The notes beneath the pieces were generated by a model. It did not search any database. It had not been told where the DNA came from and worked only from the letters and a program-made list of their open reading frames with translations. 62,070 nt of DNA from Verrucomicrobia bacterium ADurb.Bin006 (lineage in GTDB: Bacteria; Verrucomicrobiota; Verrucomicrobiia; Limisphaerales; J093), in the NCBI GenBank assembly GCA_002071485.1, contig MWFF01000171.1, positions 1 to 62,070 on the forward strand. Direction: 5' to 3'. This document shows positions 46,503 through 55,882 of the stretch, piece by piece. A program made the position numbers and the translations under genes. Positions within the stretch are counted from its first letter, which is position 1. Every line of letters starts with the position of its first letter.

Positions 46503-48044
46503 TCAGTTGGCGAGCCGGAGGTGGCTGAGGCGAAAGAGGGCGCCGCGCGGTTCGTTTGGGAGGCAGGCGACGTCCCAGCCGTGAGCCAGGACGATCTGGT
46601 GGACCACGGCGAGGCCCAGGCCGGTGCCGCGCTCGGTGGTGGTGAAGTAAGGTTTGAAGATTTCCTCCCGGTGTTCGGGCGGCACGCCGGGGCCGTCGTC
46701 GCGGATGTCCAGGCGCGCCTCGGTGGCGCTGGTCTTGTCGGCACTGACGCGGATTTCGCCGCCTGTGCCCACTGCCTGGGTGGCATTGAGGAGGAGGTTG
46801 AACAAGGCTTGGCGCAGGAGTTGTTCGTCCGCCTCGACCGAGGGCATGTCGTGGGTGACTTCGAGCCGCACCTTCTTCTCCTCGACATCGAACCCGAGGG
46901 CGCGCACGACCTCGCTGACGACCGAGTTGAGGTTGACGGCCGTGCGGCGCACCTCGCGCGGGCTCGAGTAATTGATGAACTCGTTTAGTTGGGCCGTGAC
47001 GCGATCGGTTTGGGCGATAATGCCGTCGGATTGTCGCCGGATTTCCGGGGAAGCGTTGGCCTGTTTGGAGAGCATCTGGGCGAGGCCGCGGATGACGTTG
47101 AGCGGGTTCTTGGTTTCGTGGGCGAGGCCCGCGGCGGCCAGGTTCATCTCTTTGAGGCGGGCGTTGAGTTCCGAGGCGCGGATCAGGCGCACTTCGAGTT
47201 CCGAGGTCTTGGTCAGGCTCTGCCACGCCAGACCCAGGCCCGCCACCGAGATCGCCGCCATCGCGCTGATGATGGCGCGCAGCCAGAAGTCCTGCCGGAC
47301 GGACGCCTGCAGCGATTGAGTCGAGAGAACGAGCAGGAAGCTATGGACGCCCTTCTGCTGGACGGCGGTCTTGTATTGTTGCTCGCTCATCCAGAACGGG
47401 CGCCCGAACGGGTAGCCGTCTGGCCCGCCGCGTCCGCGCCACCCCCGCGGGCGTCCGGGATTGTCGCGGTCACTTTGCCTGTCGAGCGAAGGAGGCTGGT
47501 TGGTGAAATGGGGAGGGGGGGCATTCGGAGGAGGGCCGGGGAACATGCCGGCGGGGCTGTTGGTGCCGAAGGGTCTGGGCATGTCTTCGCGCTGGAGGAC
47601 GAGCGTGGGCTGGGACTCACTGATCTCGGCGGTCACATTGGTGCCCAAGTCGACGAGGTTCATCAAGGTGACGGTGCGGTCGGCCCAGTATTCGCGGCTG
47701 GGATCGAGGTCGCGCGTGGTGAACTCGATGGGGGATCCGGCCGAAGCGACGACGTCGCCCAGGTCATTGAGGACAGCCACGGCGTTGAGTTCGCCAGGTC
47801 GGATCAGGGAGCTGAGAGCGGACTCGAGGCGTTCCCTCGAAATGATGCCGAAGCGGCGTTGCGAACGCATGACCAGGCCGACGGTGTTCGAGATGTCTTT
47901 GGCGCGGTCGATGAGCGTCTGGCGGGCGGCGCGCTGGACCCGTTTGTGTTCAATCGCCTGCCACGCGACAATGACCAGCCAGACTGCCGCCAGCACGCCG
48001 ATGACCAGTCCTGTGCGTCGTTCGAGGTTCACGTGGGGTCCCAT
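46503..48044 (-). CDS. sensor histidine kinase at the end of the T2SS operon
   Basis: From ATG 48044 the product is 513 aa. A membrane segment near residues 11-28 and another near 265-285 bound a periplasmic sensor of about 235 residues with a Pro/Gly-rich centre. After a coiled coil come the H-box AGLAHETKNPLNVIRG (His near 320), the N-box NLLLNATQAV, G1 DDGPGVP and G2 GTGLGLAVVHQ. Start and the previous secretin stop are only 16 bases apart, so it is cotranscribed with the secretion genes. No cognate regulator is next to it. It may sense envelope state, an inference from position. Confidence 0.88.
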   Translation of the reverse strand: MGPHVNLERRTGLVIGVLAAVWLVIVAWQAIEHKRVQRAARQTLIDRAKDISNTVGLVMRSQRRFGIISRERLESALSSLIRPGELNAVAVLNDLGDVVASAGSPIEFTTRDLDPSREYWADRTVTLMNLVDLGTNVTAEISESQPTLVLQREDMPRPFGTNSPAGMFPGPPPNAPPPHFTNQPPSLDRQSDRDNPGRPRGWRGRGGPDGYPFGRPFWMSEQQYKTAVQQKGVHSFLLVLSTQSLQASVRQDFWLRAIISAMAAISVAGLGLAWQSLTKTSELEVRLIRASELNARLKEMNLAAAGLAHETKNPLNVIRGLAQMLSKQANASPEIRRQSDGIIAQTDRVTAQLNEFINYSSPREVRRTAVNLNSVVSEVVRALGFDVEEKKVRLEVTHDMPSVEADEQLLRQALFNLLLNATQAVGTGGEIRVSADKTSATEARLDIRDDGPGVPPEHREEIFKPYFTTTERGTGLGLAVVHQIVLAHGWDVACLPNEPRGALFRLSHLRLAN

Positions 48045-48060
48045 GTCGATGTGCGCGGCG

Positions 48061-49209
48061 CTACGTCTTTTTCTTCTTGGCTTTTGTTTTGGAGGGAGGG
48101 CTCGTGCCTTTGACTGGAACGCTGTCGATGAAGCGGTTGAGTTCCTCCTCGGTGAACGCCTTGGGAACGATCTGCGCGTCCGAGCGGGCATCCTGCGTCA
48201 ACTTGGCCGTCTCGATCGGCGTCCGCACGATGTGCGGCGTGAGAAAGATCAGCAACTCCGTCTTCTCGTCGTTGGTGACCGTCCGCCGAAATGCAAGTCC
48301 TAGGAGCGGGATATCGCCCAGGAGAGGAATCTTGCTTTGGCTTTGGCTCTTGGCCGTCTGCATCAGGCCTCCAATCACGATCGTCTGGCCGTCGGGCGTC
48401 ACCACCACAGTGTCGGCGGATCGCTGGTTGATGATGGGTGAGCCGACGCTGTTGGTGCCGGTGGTGATGGCGACCGTTTCCTCGGAGAGGTTCGAGATTT
48501 CGGGGGAGACGATCATCTCGACCAGGCCGTCGGATGTGACAAAGGGGGTGACGCGCAGGATGATGCCGATGTCGGTGTACTCGATGGCGTTGCGCTGGTT
48601 GCCGAAGCTGTCGTAGTTGACTCCTGTGATCAGGGGAACGGACTGGCCGACGGTGATCGTGGCTTGCTGGTTGTTGCGGGCCAGGATGGTCGGGCGGGAG
48701 AGGACCTCGAGCTTGCCCGCCTCGGCGATGGCGCGGAGGGTGGCTTCGTAGTTGCTGCCGACGACATTGAAGATGCCGGAGCCGGACGTGATTCCGGGAA
48801 CACCCATAAACTGCTGGAGGACATTGGCCGTCGTGTCAGTGTGGATTGTTTTGGTCCAGGTGCCTTGTACGCCGAGGTCGGCGCCTTTGCGGTGGGTCAC
48901 TTCGAGGAACACGACGTTGATGAGGACCTGGGGCGCCGGGCGATTCAGGTTGGTCACCACCTGGCTGATGCTGCTGGCGGTTTCCTCGTCCGTGATGACG
49001 ATGAGTTTGCGCGTTTCCTGATCGTAGGAGACGGTCGCGCCGCCCATTTCGGTGCTGGTGGGATAGGTCGTGGTGCTGCGCGACCGGCCGGCGGTGCCGC
49101 CGCCGGAACCGAATCCCTGGCCCCAGGCGCTTCCTGCGGCCAGGAGCCCGAGACTCAAGCCGAGGACCGCGACGCGCTTCATCGAGTTTCGCATAATCTG
49201 CCTTTTCAT
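48061..49209 (-). CDS. gspD: T2SS secretin, C-terminal (channel) half, as a separate protein
   Basis: The 382-aa product has its own signal peptide (KRVAVLGLSLGLLAAGSAWG|Q). After a partial N-domain (ETRKLIVITDEE, ISQVVTNLNRPAPQVLINVV) come the secretin-domain hallmarks: AEAGKLEVLSRPTILARNNQ, VGQSVPLI, DIGIILRVTPFV, TVVVTPDGQTIVIGGLM and KIPLLGDIPLLGLAFR, ending in TELLIFLTPHIV. This forms the outer-membrane channel. GTGAGG seven bases before the ATG at 49209 supports that start; ATGs at 49194 and 49182 are possible. It begins 27 bases after the stop of the N-domain protein. In most bacteria both halves are one ~650-750-aa GspD. Confidence 0.88.
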   Translation of the reverse strand: MKRQIMRNSMKRVAVLGLSLGLLAAGSAWGQGFGSGGGTAGRSRSTTTYPTSTEMGGATVSYDQETRKLIVITDEETASSISQVVTNLNRPAPQVLINVVFLEVTHRKGADLGVQGTWTKTIHTDTTANVLQQFMGVPGITSGSGIFNVVGSNYEATLRAIAEAGKLEVLSRPTILARNNQQATITVGQSVPLITGVNYDSFGNQRNAIEYTDIGIILRVTPFVTSDGLVEMIVSPEISNLSEETVAITTGTNSVGSPIINQRSADTVVVTPDGQTIVIGGLMQTAKSQSQSKIPLLGDIPLLGLAFRRTVTNDEKTELLIFLTPHIVRTPIETAKLTQDARSDAQIVPKAFTEEELNRFIDSVPVKGTSPPSKTKAKKKKT

Positions 49210-49236
49210 GAATGGCCTCACTGGGGGCGGGCTTGC

Positions 49237-51090
49237 TTAACGGCTGCCTGTGCCTCTGAAGGTGCCAGTCCGACCGCCCGTGTTCTGGCGGGTCTGGGTC
49301 TGGCGAGTGTTCAACTGATTGACGTTTTGGCGCTGGGTTGTGCTGGTGCGCCGCATGCTCGAACTGCTGTAGTTTTGCTCCGGAAACAGGCTCTGGATCA
49401 CCTCTTGAACGGTCTGAGGATCGGTATTCTCGACGTCGTAAACGAAGACCTTCTGCTTCTTCGCCGGGTCGGCGTCGAGTTGACTGATCATCGGAACGAT
49501 CTGCTCCATCATGGACTGTGAGGCGCTGACCACAACCGACTTGGTGCGCGGGTCGGCGACGGCGATGACCTGGGTTTGTTTCAGCAGGCGCTCGTTGCTG
49601 GTGGAGGAGGAGGCACCCATCATGTCGATGCCGCCAGGGCCGCCCATGCGGCCTCCCGCGAAGCGCATTTGCGAACGGCTGTTTTGTGTGTTCGCAGTGT
49701 TGGGGAACAGGTTGGAAAGCAGGTCGGCCATCTCCTGCGGGTCGGCGTGCTTGAGCCGAAACACGTGCAACTCGGTCACGTCCTCGATCTCGACGTCGAC
49801 GGCCTTGACCAGTTCCTGGATCGACGGCATCACGTCTTCCGGTGCGCTCACCACCACGGCGTTGCTGCGCTCGTCGGCGACGGCGATCACCCGGCTCGAT
49901 CCGGCGCGTCCCGCCGAGTTGGCGTCGTTTCCGCCGCCTTCTGGGCCCCGTCCGCCCGGGCCTCCGCCCATGAAGCGATTGAAGAACTGGGCGCGCGGGT
50001 CGTTCGAGCGCGAGGAGGTATCCTGCGACGCGAACACCTCCTTGATGGCTGCGGCCAGCGACTTGGCGTCGGCATACTGAAGGGCGAAGACGCGGATGAC
50101 ATAGGTGCTGGCGATCGACGTGTCGAGGGCCCTGATGATCTGGGCGACGCGGCGGATATTCGTCTGGGTGTCGGTGATCAGGAGCGCGTTGCTGCCTTGA
50201 TTTGCCGTGACCGTGGCCGAGGACGGAATCAGCGGCGCCAGGTCGGTGGCCAACTGGGTGGCGTTGATGAAGCGGACGGGAACAACCTGGGTGACGATGT
50301 CGTCCTTCTTGGGAATCTGCTCCGGATCGTTGCCGCTGACCACGGGAATGTCGCGTTTCTTCGCGTCGCCCTGACTGATCACGGTCAAGATGCGTCCGTT
50401 GCGCAGGGCCGCATATCCGTTCTTGTTCAAAACCGTGCTGAGCAGGGTCAAGGCCTCCTCTTGGTCGAGTGGCTGGTTGCTCCAGACATCCACTTTGCCG
50501 CGCACGTCGGTCTCGAGGACAATGATGAACCCGGCGGCTTCGCTCAGGTAGTTGAGCACCATCTCGAGGGGAACGCCGCGGAAGTTGAGGCGCAGTCCCT
50601 TCTCGCCGGGCTTGACGGGCTGGGCGGGCGCCGAAGGAGTGTCCAGAGCGCCCGAGGCCGCTTCGGCGGAGGGCAAGGCGTCCGTGCCCTTGGGATTTGA
50701 CGGGTTCGCAGCCGGGGCAGCCGCGGGCGCATCGGGCGGATTGCCCGGTGCGGCGGGCTCGTCTTCCGGGGTGGCGGGCGGCGGTTCATCCATTGGCAGC
50801 CCATCCATGTCGGCATCCGGGTCGTGATTGTCGGGATCCGCCTCCTCGATTCGAGCCGGCGGCGCGGGTTGCGCTTGAGGTTCGGCCTGGGGCGGCGTCA
50901 TGTCCGGCACCGGTTGGGCGTCCGGGGCGAGATTCTCCCCTTCCGCTTCATCGAACTGTGCCGGCACGGTGTCGGGCGGCGCATCTTGAGGCGGGGCATT
51001 GGGCGCCGGTTCGGAGCCGAAGAGGGCCACAGCCAGAGCCAAGCCAGCGAGCCCGGGGAGGGCCATGAGCACGGTGTCAAGAGTCTTCAT
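49237..51090 (-). CDS. T2SS secretin N-domain protein (N0-N3-like), as a separate protein
   Basis: The 617-aa product has a hydrophobic start (MKTLDTVLMALPGLAGLALAVALF) and a long Pro/Ala/Asp-rich linker to about residue 165. Then come an N0-like domain (LRLNFRGVPLEMVLNYLSEA) and three to four ring-building N domains (VPVRFINATQLATDLAPLI; VFALQYADAKSLAAAIKEVF; VFRLKHADPQEMADLLSNLF; YDVENTDPQTVQEVIQSLFP). Each ends in a SNAVVVSA-type strand. It has no channel domain. It must assemble with the secretin gene directly downstream. The start overlaps the stop of the gspC-like gene by one base. Confidence 0.85.
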   Translation of the reverse strand: MKTLDTVLMALPGLAGLALAVALFGSEPAPNAPPQDAPPDTVPAQFDEAEGENLAPDAQPVPDMTPPQAEPQAQPAPPARIEEADPDNHDPDADMDGLPMDEPPPATPEDEPAAPGNPPDAPAAAPAANPSNPKGTDALPSAEAASGALDTPSAPAQPVKPGEKGLRLNFRGVPLEMVLNYLSEAAGFIIVLETDVRGKVDVWSNQPLDQEEALTLLSTVLNKNGYAALRNGRILTVISQGDAKKRDIPVVSGNDPEQIPKKDDIVTQVVPVRFINATQLATDLAPLIPSSATVTANQGSNALLITDTQTNIRRVAQIIRALDTSIASTYVIRVFALQYADAKSLAAAIKEVFASQDTSSRSNDPRAQFFNRFMGGGPGGRGPEGGGNDANSAGRAGSSRVIAVADERSNAVVVSAPEDVMPSIQELVKAVDVEIEDVTELHVFRLKHADPQEMADLLSNLFPNTANTQNSRSQMRFAGGRMGGPGGIDMMGASSSTSNERLLKQTQVIAVADPRTKSVVVSASQSMMEQIVPMISQLDADPAKKQKVFVYDVENTDPQTVQEVIQSLFPEQNYSSSSMRRTSTTQRQNVNQLNTRQTQTRQNTGGRTGTFRGTGSR

Positions 51091-51704
51091 TACATCTCCC
51101 TTTCTCGTTTCTCGAGCAATCGTTTCAAAGCTTCACTCGTATCACTGCTGGAACTGCTGGAACCGCTCTCGGTTCGACTGCTCTCAGTCGGTCTTCCAGA
51201 CGCGCTGTCTGAGCTTGCGGCGGCGGGCCGGGCGGTCCAACCCCCGGGCGATTCGTCTCGGGCGGCGACTTTCCATTCGCCGCCGTCTTCCCGTCGCAAC
51301 TGGGAACCAACCTTAAGATCGAGGCGGTTGCCTTGAACGTCCAGTCTGACGTGGTTGGCGCCGATGTCGAGGACCTTGAGGTCGGCAATGGTTCCCCCTG
51401 GTTTGAGGGTTGCGCGGTAGCTGGGGTCTGAGCCGTCGAAGAAGGCGAACTGGCCCTTCTCGTAGCTCATTGTGCCCAGGAGGGCGACTGTATCGACTCG
51501 CGAAGGGCGGGGCGTTTCGCGGCGGCGGGGTGCACGTCCGGAGCGATTGGCATTGAAGATGTTGCGTTCGCTGATGATGCGGAACCCCTCGTAGTTGTCT
51601 TGTGAGGAGGCACCGGACTCTTCGGCAGCCTGGAGACCCGGGCCGCCCCAGGCGATCAGCGCCAGAATCCCGACCGACATCGAAATCGCTTGGAGGGCTT
51701 TCAT
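51090..51704 (-). CDS. GspC/PilP-like T2SS protein
   Basis: The 204-aa product starts MKALQAISMSVGILALIAWG with a cleavable signal near LQA. It has a short beta domain (ISERNIFNANRSG, VALLGTMSYEKGQFAFFDGS, TIADLKVLDIGANHVRLDVQ, GNRLDLKVG) like the homology region of GspC/PilP, which contacts the secretin N0 domain. The C-terminus is a Ser-rich tail and a basic helix. It has no transmembrane segment other than the signal, unlike classic GspC. Its position just before the secretin genes supports the role. Confidence 0.75.
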   Translation of the reverse strand: MKALQAISMSVGILALIAWGGPGLQAAEESGASSQDNYEGFRIISERNIFNANRSGRAPRRRETPRPSRVDTVALLGTMSYEKGQFAFFDGSDPSYRATLKPGGTIADLKVLDIGANHVRLDVQGNRLDLKVGSQLRREDGGEWKVAARDESPGGWTARPAAASSDSASGRPTESSRTESGSSSSSSDTSEALKRLLEKREREM

Positions 51705-52243
51705 GATCCGGGGGTTTTCAGCAGAAGTCCGCTCACCTGGAGCCCGAGCGTCAGTTGTTCGCCATCGGTGTCGCGGGCGGTGAGTTCGACGACATCGACC
51801 TTGATGGCGAGCGGGTCGGCCTCGGCCTGGTAGAGGAATCGGGTGAGAGCCGACAGGTTCCCGGCGGCGTCGGCCCGGCATTCGTAGGTCATGGAATCTC
51901 CCGCCGCCCGCTTCCATTGTGGGCGCAGGGAGCTGATGCTGACTCCGCTATCGCGGGACCAGCGGTCGAAGGCCTTGAGCACCTGGCTTTCAGCGACTGA
52001 GATCTCGCTGTCCAGGGTGTTGGTCCGCATCGTGCTCCAGCGGCTCCGAATGGTCTCGTCCCGTTCAATCAGCGCCACACCCTGTGTGACGGATTGTTTC
52101 AACCCGGCGATCCGCTCCGCACGGGCCTTCCATGTCTTGGTCAGCGGCGTCAGCAGCAGGCGATCGCCGGCGAGCAATGCGACGCTGAGAATGGCGACAA
52201 TGGCCAATCCCTGCTGGCGGCTTTTGACTGGGCCTAGATTCAC
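51701..52243 (-). CDS. gspM: GspM/PilO-like T2SS protein
   Basis: From the GTG at 52243 (behind GGAGGGGG) the product is 180 aa. A single membrane segment (LAIVAILSVALLAGDRLLL), a coiled coil (KARAERIAGLKQSVTQGV) and a ferredoxin-like domain (SVAESQVLKAFDRWSRDSGV, LTRFLYQAEADPLAIKVDVV) fit GspM/PilO. The start overlaps the stop of the gspL gene by GTGA and the stop overlaps the gspC-like start by ATGA, so translation is coupled. Confidence 0.78.
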   Translation of the reverse strand: MNLGPVKSRQQGLAIVAILSVALLAGDRLLLTPLTKTWKARAERIAGLKQSVTQGVALIERDETIRSRWSTMRTNTLDSEISVAESQVLKAFDRWSRDSGVSISSLRPQWKRAAGDSMTYECRADAAGNLSALTRFLYQAEADPLAIKVDVVELTARDTDGEQLTLGLQVSGLLLKTPGS

Positions 52244-53691
52244 GATCCCCCTCCTTCCACCCAACGGAAATTGAATGTGAATTCCAGCGGCGATCGCCCG
52301 CGCATCTGTTCCACGCGCACGTCCGAAACCTGCTTTGCGGTCTGGAGACGTTCGAGTGTTTGGATGAGCGCCTGATGATCCTGCGCCGTGCCCGAGCAGG
52401 TGACCGACGTGGCATCCCGGATCTCGACGGTCTTGGCGGAAACGGCCCCGTCCTCGGGGAACGCTTCTGTGAGTTGGCGAAGCACAGTCAGCGATCGCAT
52501 GGAATCGTCAAACCAGGGGCGGTACAGCTTGATCTGCTGTTGGATCTGCTCGAGGGCCGTCGCGCGCGCCTTGATGGCCTGCCATTGTTTGTCCCAATGC
52601 CAGAGTTGCCATTGCTGATAGAGAAAGCCCAATGCGAGGCACCCGGCCGCCGCCCCCGCCGCCGCCCCCGTCCAAACCAGCTTGCGCGAGCTGTAGCGCG
52701 AGGTCAGCCGTTGCCAGGCGCTGACCCGCGGAGGCAGAAACTCGAATCCGGTCTTTGGCTCCGTCAGGCCCTGCACGGCGAGCGCCAGCGCCGCCGACAC
52801 GGGTGTTCTCGGAGGCAATTGCAACCCCGTATCCGATGCCGAGTAATCCCGAACCTGCTCGACGACGATGCCCATTGGCTCGAAGCGCGGGCGCAGATGC
52901 TCGACGAGTGCTTCGGCCGAGTTGTCGCGTCCGAAGACCCGCAGGCGGCGGACTGCCTCCCGGAGATCGGAGGGCAACTGGCCCAGGGTGACCCGCGTCT
53001 CGCGCGCCACCTGGTCGGCCTGCAATTGGGGCGTGCCGCCCTCGATCTCGAACACGCCTTCGAGAGTGCGCAACACGGCGACCCCGCCGCCGCACGAGAC
53101 CTGCAGGCCGATGCTGTGGTCGCTCGGGGCAAGGGCCATGACGCCCTGCGACGCCTCGGCATTCGCGCGCTGCAGGCTCGCGATGCCGAGCGAGAAGCTC
53201 ACGGGACGAAGCTGGGCGGCCTGCAGGACCGCTTCGAGCCGTGTCACGTGGTCGCGCGGAATGGCCACAAGCGTGGCACAGGCGGCTCCGCCCGGGGTGC
53301 GAAACCGGGATTGCGCCATCAAGAGGGCTTCGGGCGCATACGGGAAGCCGCGCTCGGCCTCGATTTGCAGGAACCCGTCGATGTCGGCGGGAGGCAAGTC
53401 AGGCAGCGGCACCTGGATGGTCAGGGCCCAACCCAGAGGGAGGCCGACGGCGCATCGCCGCTCGCGGATTCCAGCGGCATCCAGGTGTTTGCGAATCTCC
53501 CGTCCGACGAGTTCGGGGGCGTCCGTCAACAGATCGAGCGAGAGCGTGGCGCCGAATGCGGCCTTGACCTCGCCGAAGCCGTTCGTGCGCCGGACCAGCA
53601 CACCCTCGAGGCGGCCGGCTTCGAGGGCCAGGCCCAACAGGGTGCCGCCCGGGCCGCGCTGGAAGGGAACATGCTTAAGCCAGGTCTTCAT
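52240..53691 (-). CDS. gspL: GspL-like T2SS platform protein (PilM- and PilN-like parts fused)
   Basis: From ATG 53691, overlapping the gspK stop by ATGA, the product is 483 aa. Residues 1 to about 330 resemble the actin-like fold of GspL/PilM (PLGWALTIQVPLPDLPPADI, IEAERGFPYAPEALL, ATLVAIPRDHVTRLEAVLQA). A membrane segment near 355-378 (LVWTGAAAGAAAGCLALGFL) leads into a PilN-like periplasmic ferredoxin-fold part. This matches GspL, which links the ATPase GspE to the periplasmic platform. The upstream open frame inside gspK is a shadow. Confidence 0.82.
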   Translation of the reverse strand: MKTWLKHVPFQRGPGGTLLGLALEAGRLEGVLVRRTNGFGEVKAAFGATLSLDLLTDAPELVGREIRKHLDAAGIRERRCAVGLPLGWALTIQVPLPDLPPADIDGFLQIEAERGFPYAPEALLMAQSRFRTPGGAACATLVAIPRDHVTRLEAVLQAAQLRPVSFSLGIASLQRANAEASQGVMALAPSDHSIGLQVSCGGGVAVLRTLEGVFEIEGGTPQLQADQVARETRVTLGQLPSDLREAVRRLRVFGRDNSAEALVEHLRPRFEPMGIVVEQVRDYSASDTGLQLPPRTPVSAALALAVQGLTEPKTGFEFLPPRVSAWQRLTSRYSSRKLVWTGAAAGAAAGCLALGFLYQQWQLWHWDKQWQAIKARATALEQIQQQIKLYRPWFDDSMRSLTVLRQLTEAFPEDGAVSAKTVEIRDATSVTCSGTAQDHQALIQTLERLQTAKQVSDVRVEQMRGRSPLEFTFNFRWVEGGGS

Positions 53692-55142
53692 CGCATTCGG
53701 TTCGCAAACAGGGCCGAATCGTAGTCGGTCGCTCCCAGCGCCCAGCCCAGATGGGTCACGTCCAGGCGTCGGATGAACATGGGCGTGCCGTCTGCCGTGT
53801 CGCACAGCCAGCGCACCCGCCGATAGCCGCGTCCGTACCGCCCCACGGCCGCGACATCCACCGTGTACTGAAAGGTGCGCGACGTCAGGTAAGGGCCGGC
53901 CTGCACGAGATTCGTTTGCTCGAGTATGTCCGCGACCCAGGCCACCGTGGGCAGGGTGGTCGCGTCGGGCCGGCGTTGCGACACGAGCGTCGAGGCCAGT
54001 TCGGGCCCGATCCCCGGGACACACGCCAGCACCGCTTCGCTTGCGGTGTTGACATTGATCAGGCCGGCCTGGCTGCTGTTGGTCGAGACCGTGAGGTCCC
54101 CTTCGATCTGGCAGAATTCCTCAGGCGTCATCCCGCTCTTGACATAGAACTCGAGCAGGCTGCCCAGGCTGCTGTTGTTGGTGCCGACCTGGTCGAGGAT
54201 GGTTCCGGCGCGTTCTTCGCCCAACTGCTCTTCGAGCAATGTCCGCAACTCCTCCTGGCTCGAACTCGTGACGTTGATCCGCGCTGAGCCGTTGCTGCGC
54301 GTCCCCGGCTCGCGGCTCACCACGGTCAGGTATTCGATCAGGCCGGGATCGAGGCGTCCGTCGCGGTTGTCGCTCGGTGGGGAGGCGTCGCCGTCGTTCT
54401 CGTTGGGATCGAGGATGCCGTTGAGGTTGGCGTCCTCGCCGTAGAGAATCTCGATCGTCATGCCCGCGACCAGGCGCAGTTCCTCGACGGACTCGAACGG
54501 GCCGTTCTTGCACCGGTAGGCCGGACGGAAGCGCTGGTAAACTTCCGTTTCAGCGCCGCCCGTCGTCACGTCGTCGTCGGTGTCGCGCCAGTCGATGATC
54601 GCCCCGGCCAACTCGGGTGTCATGCGGGGCAACTTTTCAAGCATCTCCCGGGTGGCCGTGTTCAGATTGAGTTTCGAGGCCTCGTCCACCAAGTCGAACA
54701 CCGGCTCGTCCTCGACGATCGGCTGGCCGCGCCCGAGAATCCACACGGTCGCCTCGCCGATGGGCACGGCCTCCCAGGTCCTGAGGTCGACCTCCGGCCA
54801 GGTTCCAGGCGTCTCGACCTGGGCCAGCACGTTGCTGACGTAGTAAGTGGCGCCAGCGATCGCCTGCTCCGCCTGCGCGCCCGCAACCCGTTGATCCACC
54901 GCCCGCAACTCGAAGAGCATCGACTGCGCAAAATAGAGGGCGACGGCCACCAGGCCAAACGCAATCCAAAGGACGATGATCAACACCGATCCGCGGCGCG
55001 GGGCGGACGGACGAGTTGGGAGATGAGAGTCGAGAGTTGAAAGTTGGACGTTGAATGTCTCTCGTTCATGCCTTCTGGGCAGTTCGAGGACGATCAGGGG
55101 GCTGCCGCCGAAACGATTGGATGGGGCGCGCATCGGGCTCAT
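53688..55142 (-). CDS. gspK: T2SS minor pseudopilin GspK
   Basis: The 484-aa product starts MSPMRAPSNRFGG, overlapping the gspJ stop (TAATG). A ~50-residue leader precedes RRGSVLIIVLWIAFGLVAVA, the GspK hydrophobic helix, which lacks Glu at +5 as usual for GspK. The body holds two helix-hairpin-helix-like parts (KLNLNTATREMLEKLPRMTP and NVNTASEAVLACVPGIGPE) and a calcium-type DANLNGILDPNENDGD insert. GspK caps the pseudopilus tip with I and J. The leader is longer than usual. Confidence 0.88.
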   Translation of the reverse strand: MSPMRAPSNRFGGSPLIVLELPRRHERETFNVQLSTLDSHLPTRPSAPRRGSVLIIVLWIAFGLVAVALYFAQSMLFELRAVDQRVAGAQAEQAIAGATYYVSNVLAQVETPGTWPEVDLRTWEAVPIGEATVWILGRGQPIVEDEPVFDLVDEASKLNLNTATREMLEKLPRMTPELAGAIIDWRDTDDDVTTGGAETEVYQRFRPAYRCKNGPFESVEELRLVAGMTIEILYGEDANLNGILDPNENDGDASPPSDNRDGRLDPGLIEYLTVVSREPGTRSNGSARINVTSSSQEELRTLLEEQLGEERAGTILDQVGTNNSSLGSLLEFYVKSGMTPEEFCQIEGDLTVSTNSSQAGLINVNTASEAVLACVPGIGPELASTLVSQRRPDATTLPTVAWVADILEQTNLVQAGPYLTSRTFQYTVDVAAVGRYGRGYRRVRWLCDTADGTPMFIRRLDVTHLGWALGATDYDSALFANRMR

Positions 55143-55882
55143 TATGATCCTCCCGAGCCGCCGGTCCCGCTGGCGGATTGGTTGGCCTGGCTGCTCGTGT
55201 TGGTCGAGGCCTGAACCAGCAGCGGCACGACCACCGAGATCACAGGCTGATCGTATTGCTGGTCCGGCTGGGGTGTCAGTTCCAAGTCCATCCTGACGCC
55301 CCGCGGCAACGGCGTGGTCTCGGACGTCGAGTCCCACGTCGTGCGCCATGCGCTGCCGTCGTGGAACCAGAACTCGATGCGCTCGACTCCGCCCATCAGC
55401 CATTGGTCCTCGGGCTCGTCCTCGATCAGGAGGGGAAGCAGGTTGCGGGTCACGGCGCGGTGCAGATCGAGACCGAACCCGGAAGTGCGGTTGGTCGGCT
55501 CGGCCAGATAGTAGGTGACTTTCTGAAGCTCGGCCCACGGCAGCGTGTCGTAGAGCTGGCCCGTGGCGGTGCAGAGAGGGGGGCCGCTCATGATGCGCCC
55601 CCGGGGGGCAACGGAATTGGTCGGCGAAGTCCGGAGGGCGCCGGTCAGGGTACCGCCGGGTGCGGCCAACCCCTCGAGGTCGCGTTTGATGATGGCGAGG
55701 GCATGCTGGAGCGGCATGACCTTCTCGACCTCGGCGGTCGTTTTGTTTCGCAGGCGCAGGGCGCCATAGAACACGCCGTGCATCGACACCAACACAACGG
55801 CGAAGACCGCCGTCGCGATGAGGACCTCGATCAGGGTGAAAGCGCCCCCTCGGCTGTTGGAGGTTGGAAGGCGGATTCTCAT
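55142..55882 (-). CDS. gspJ: T2SS minor pseudopilin GspJ
   Basis: The 246-aa product begins MRIRLPTSNSRGGAFTLIEV, with the prepilin cleavage site A|F and Glu at +5, and a helix LIATAVFAVVLVSMHGVFYG. Its length and place between gspI and gspK suit GspJ. The body has QHALAIIKRDLEGLAAP and WRTTWDS features of the family. The start overlaps the gspI stop by four bases. Confidence 0.86.
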   Translation of the reverse strand: MRIRLPTSNSRGGAFTLIEVLIATAVFAVVLVSMHGVFYGALRLRNKTTAEVEKVMPLQHALAIIKRDLEGLAAPGGTLTGALRTSPTNSVAPRGRIMSGPPLCTATGQLYDTLPWAELQKVTYYLAEPTNRTSGFGLDLHRAVTRNLLPLLIEDEPEDQWLMGGVERIEFWFHDGSAWRTTWDSTSETTPLPRGVRMDLELTPQPDQQYDQPVISVVVPLLVQASTNTSSQANQSASGTGGSGGS

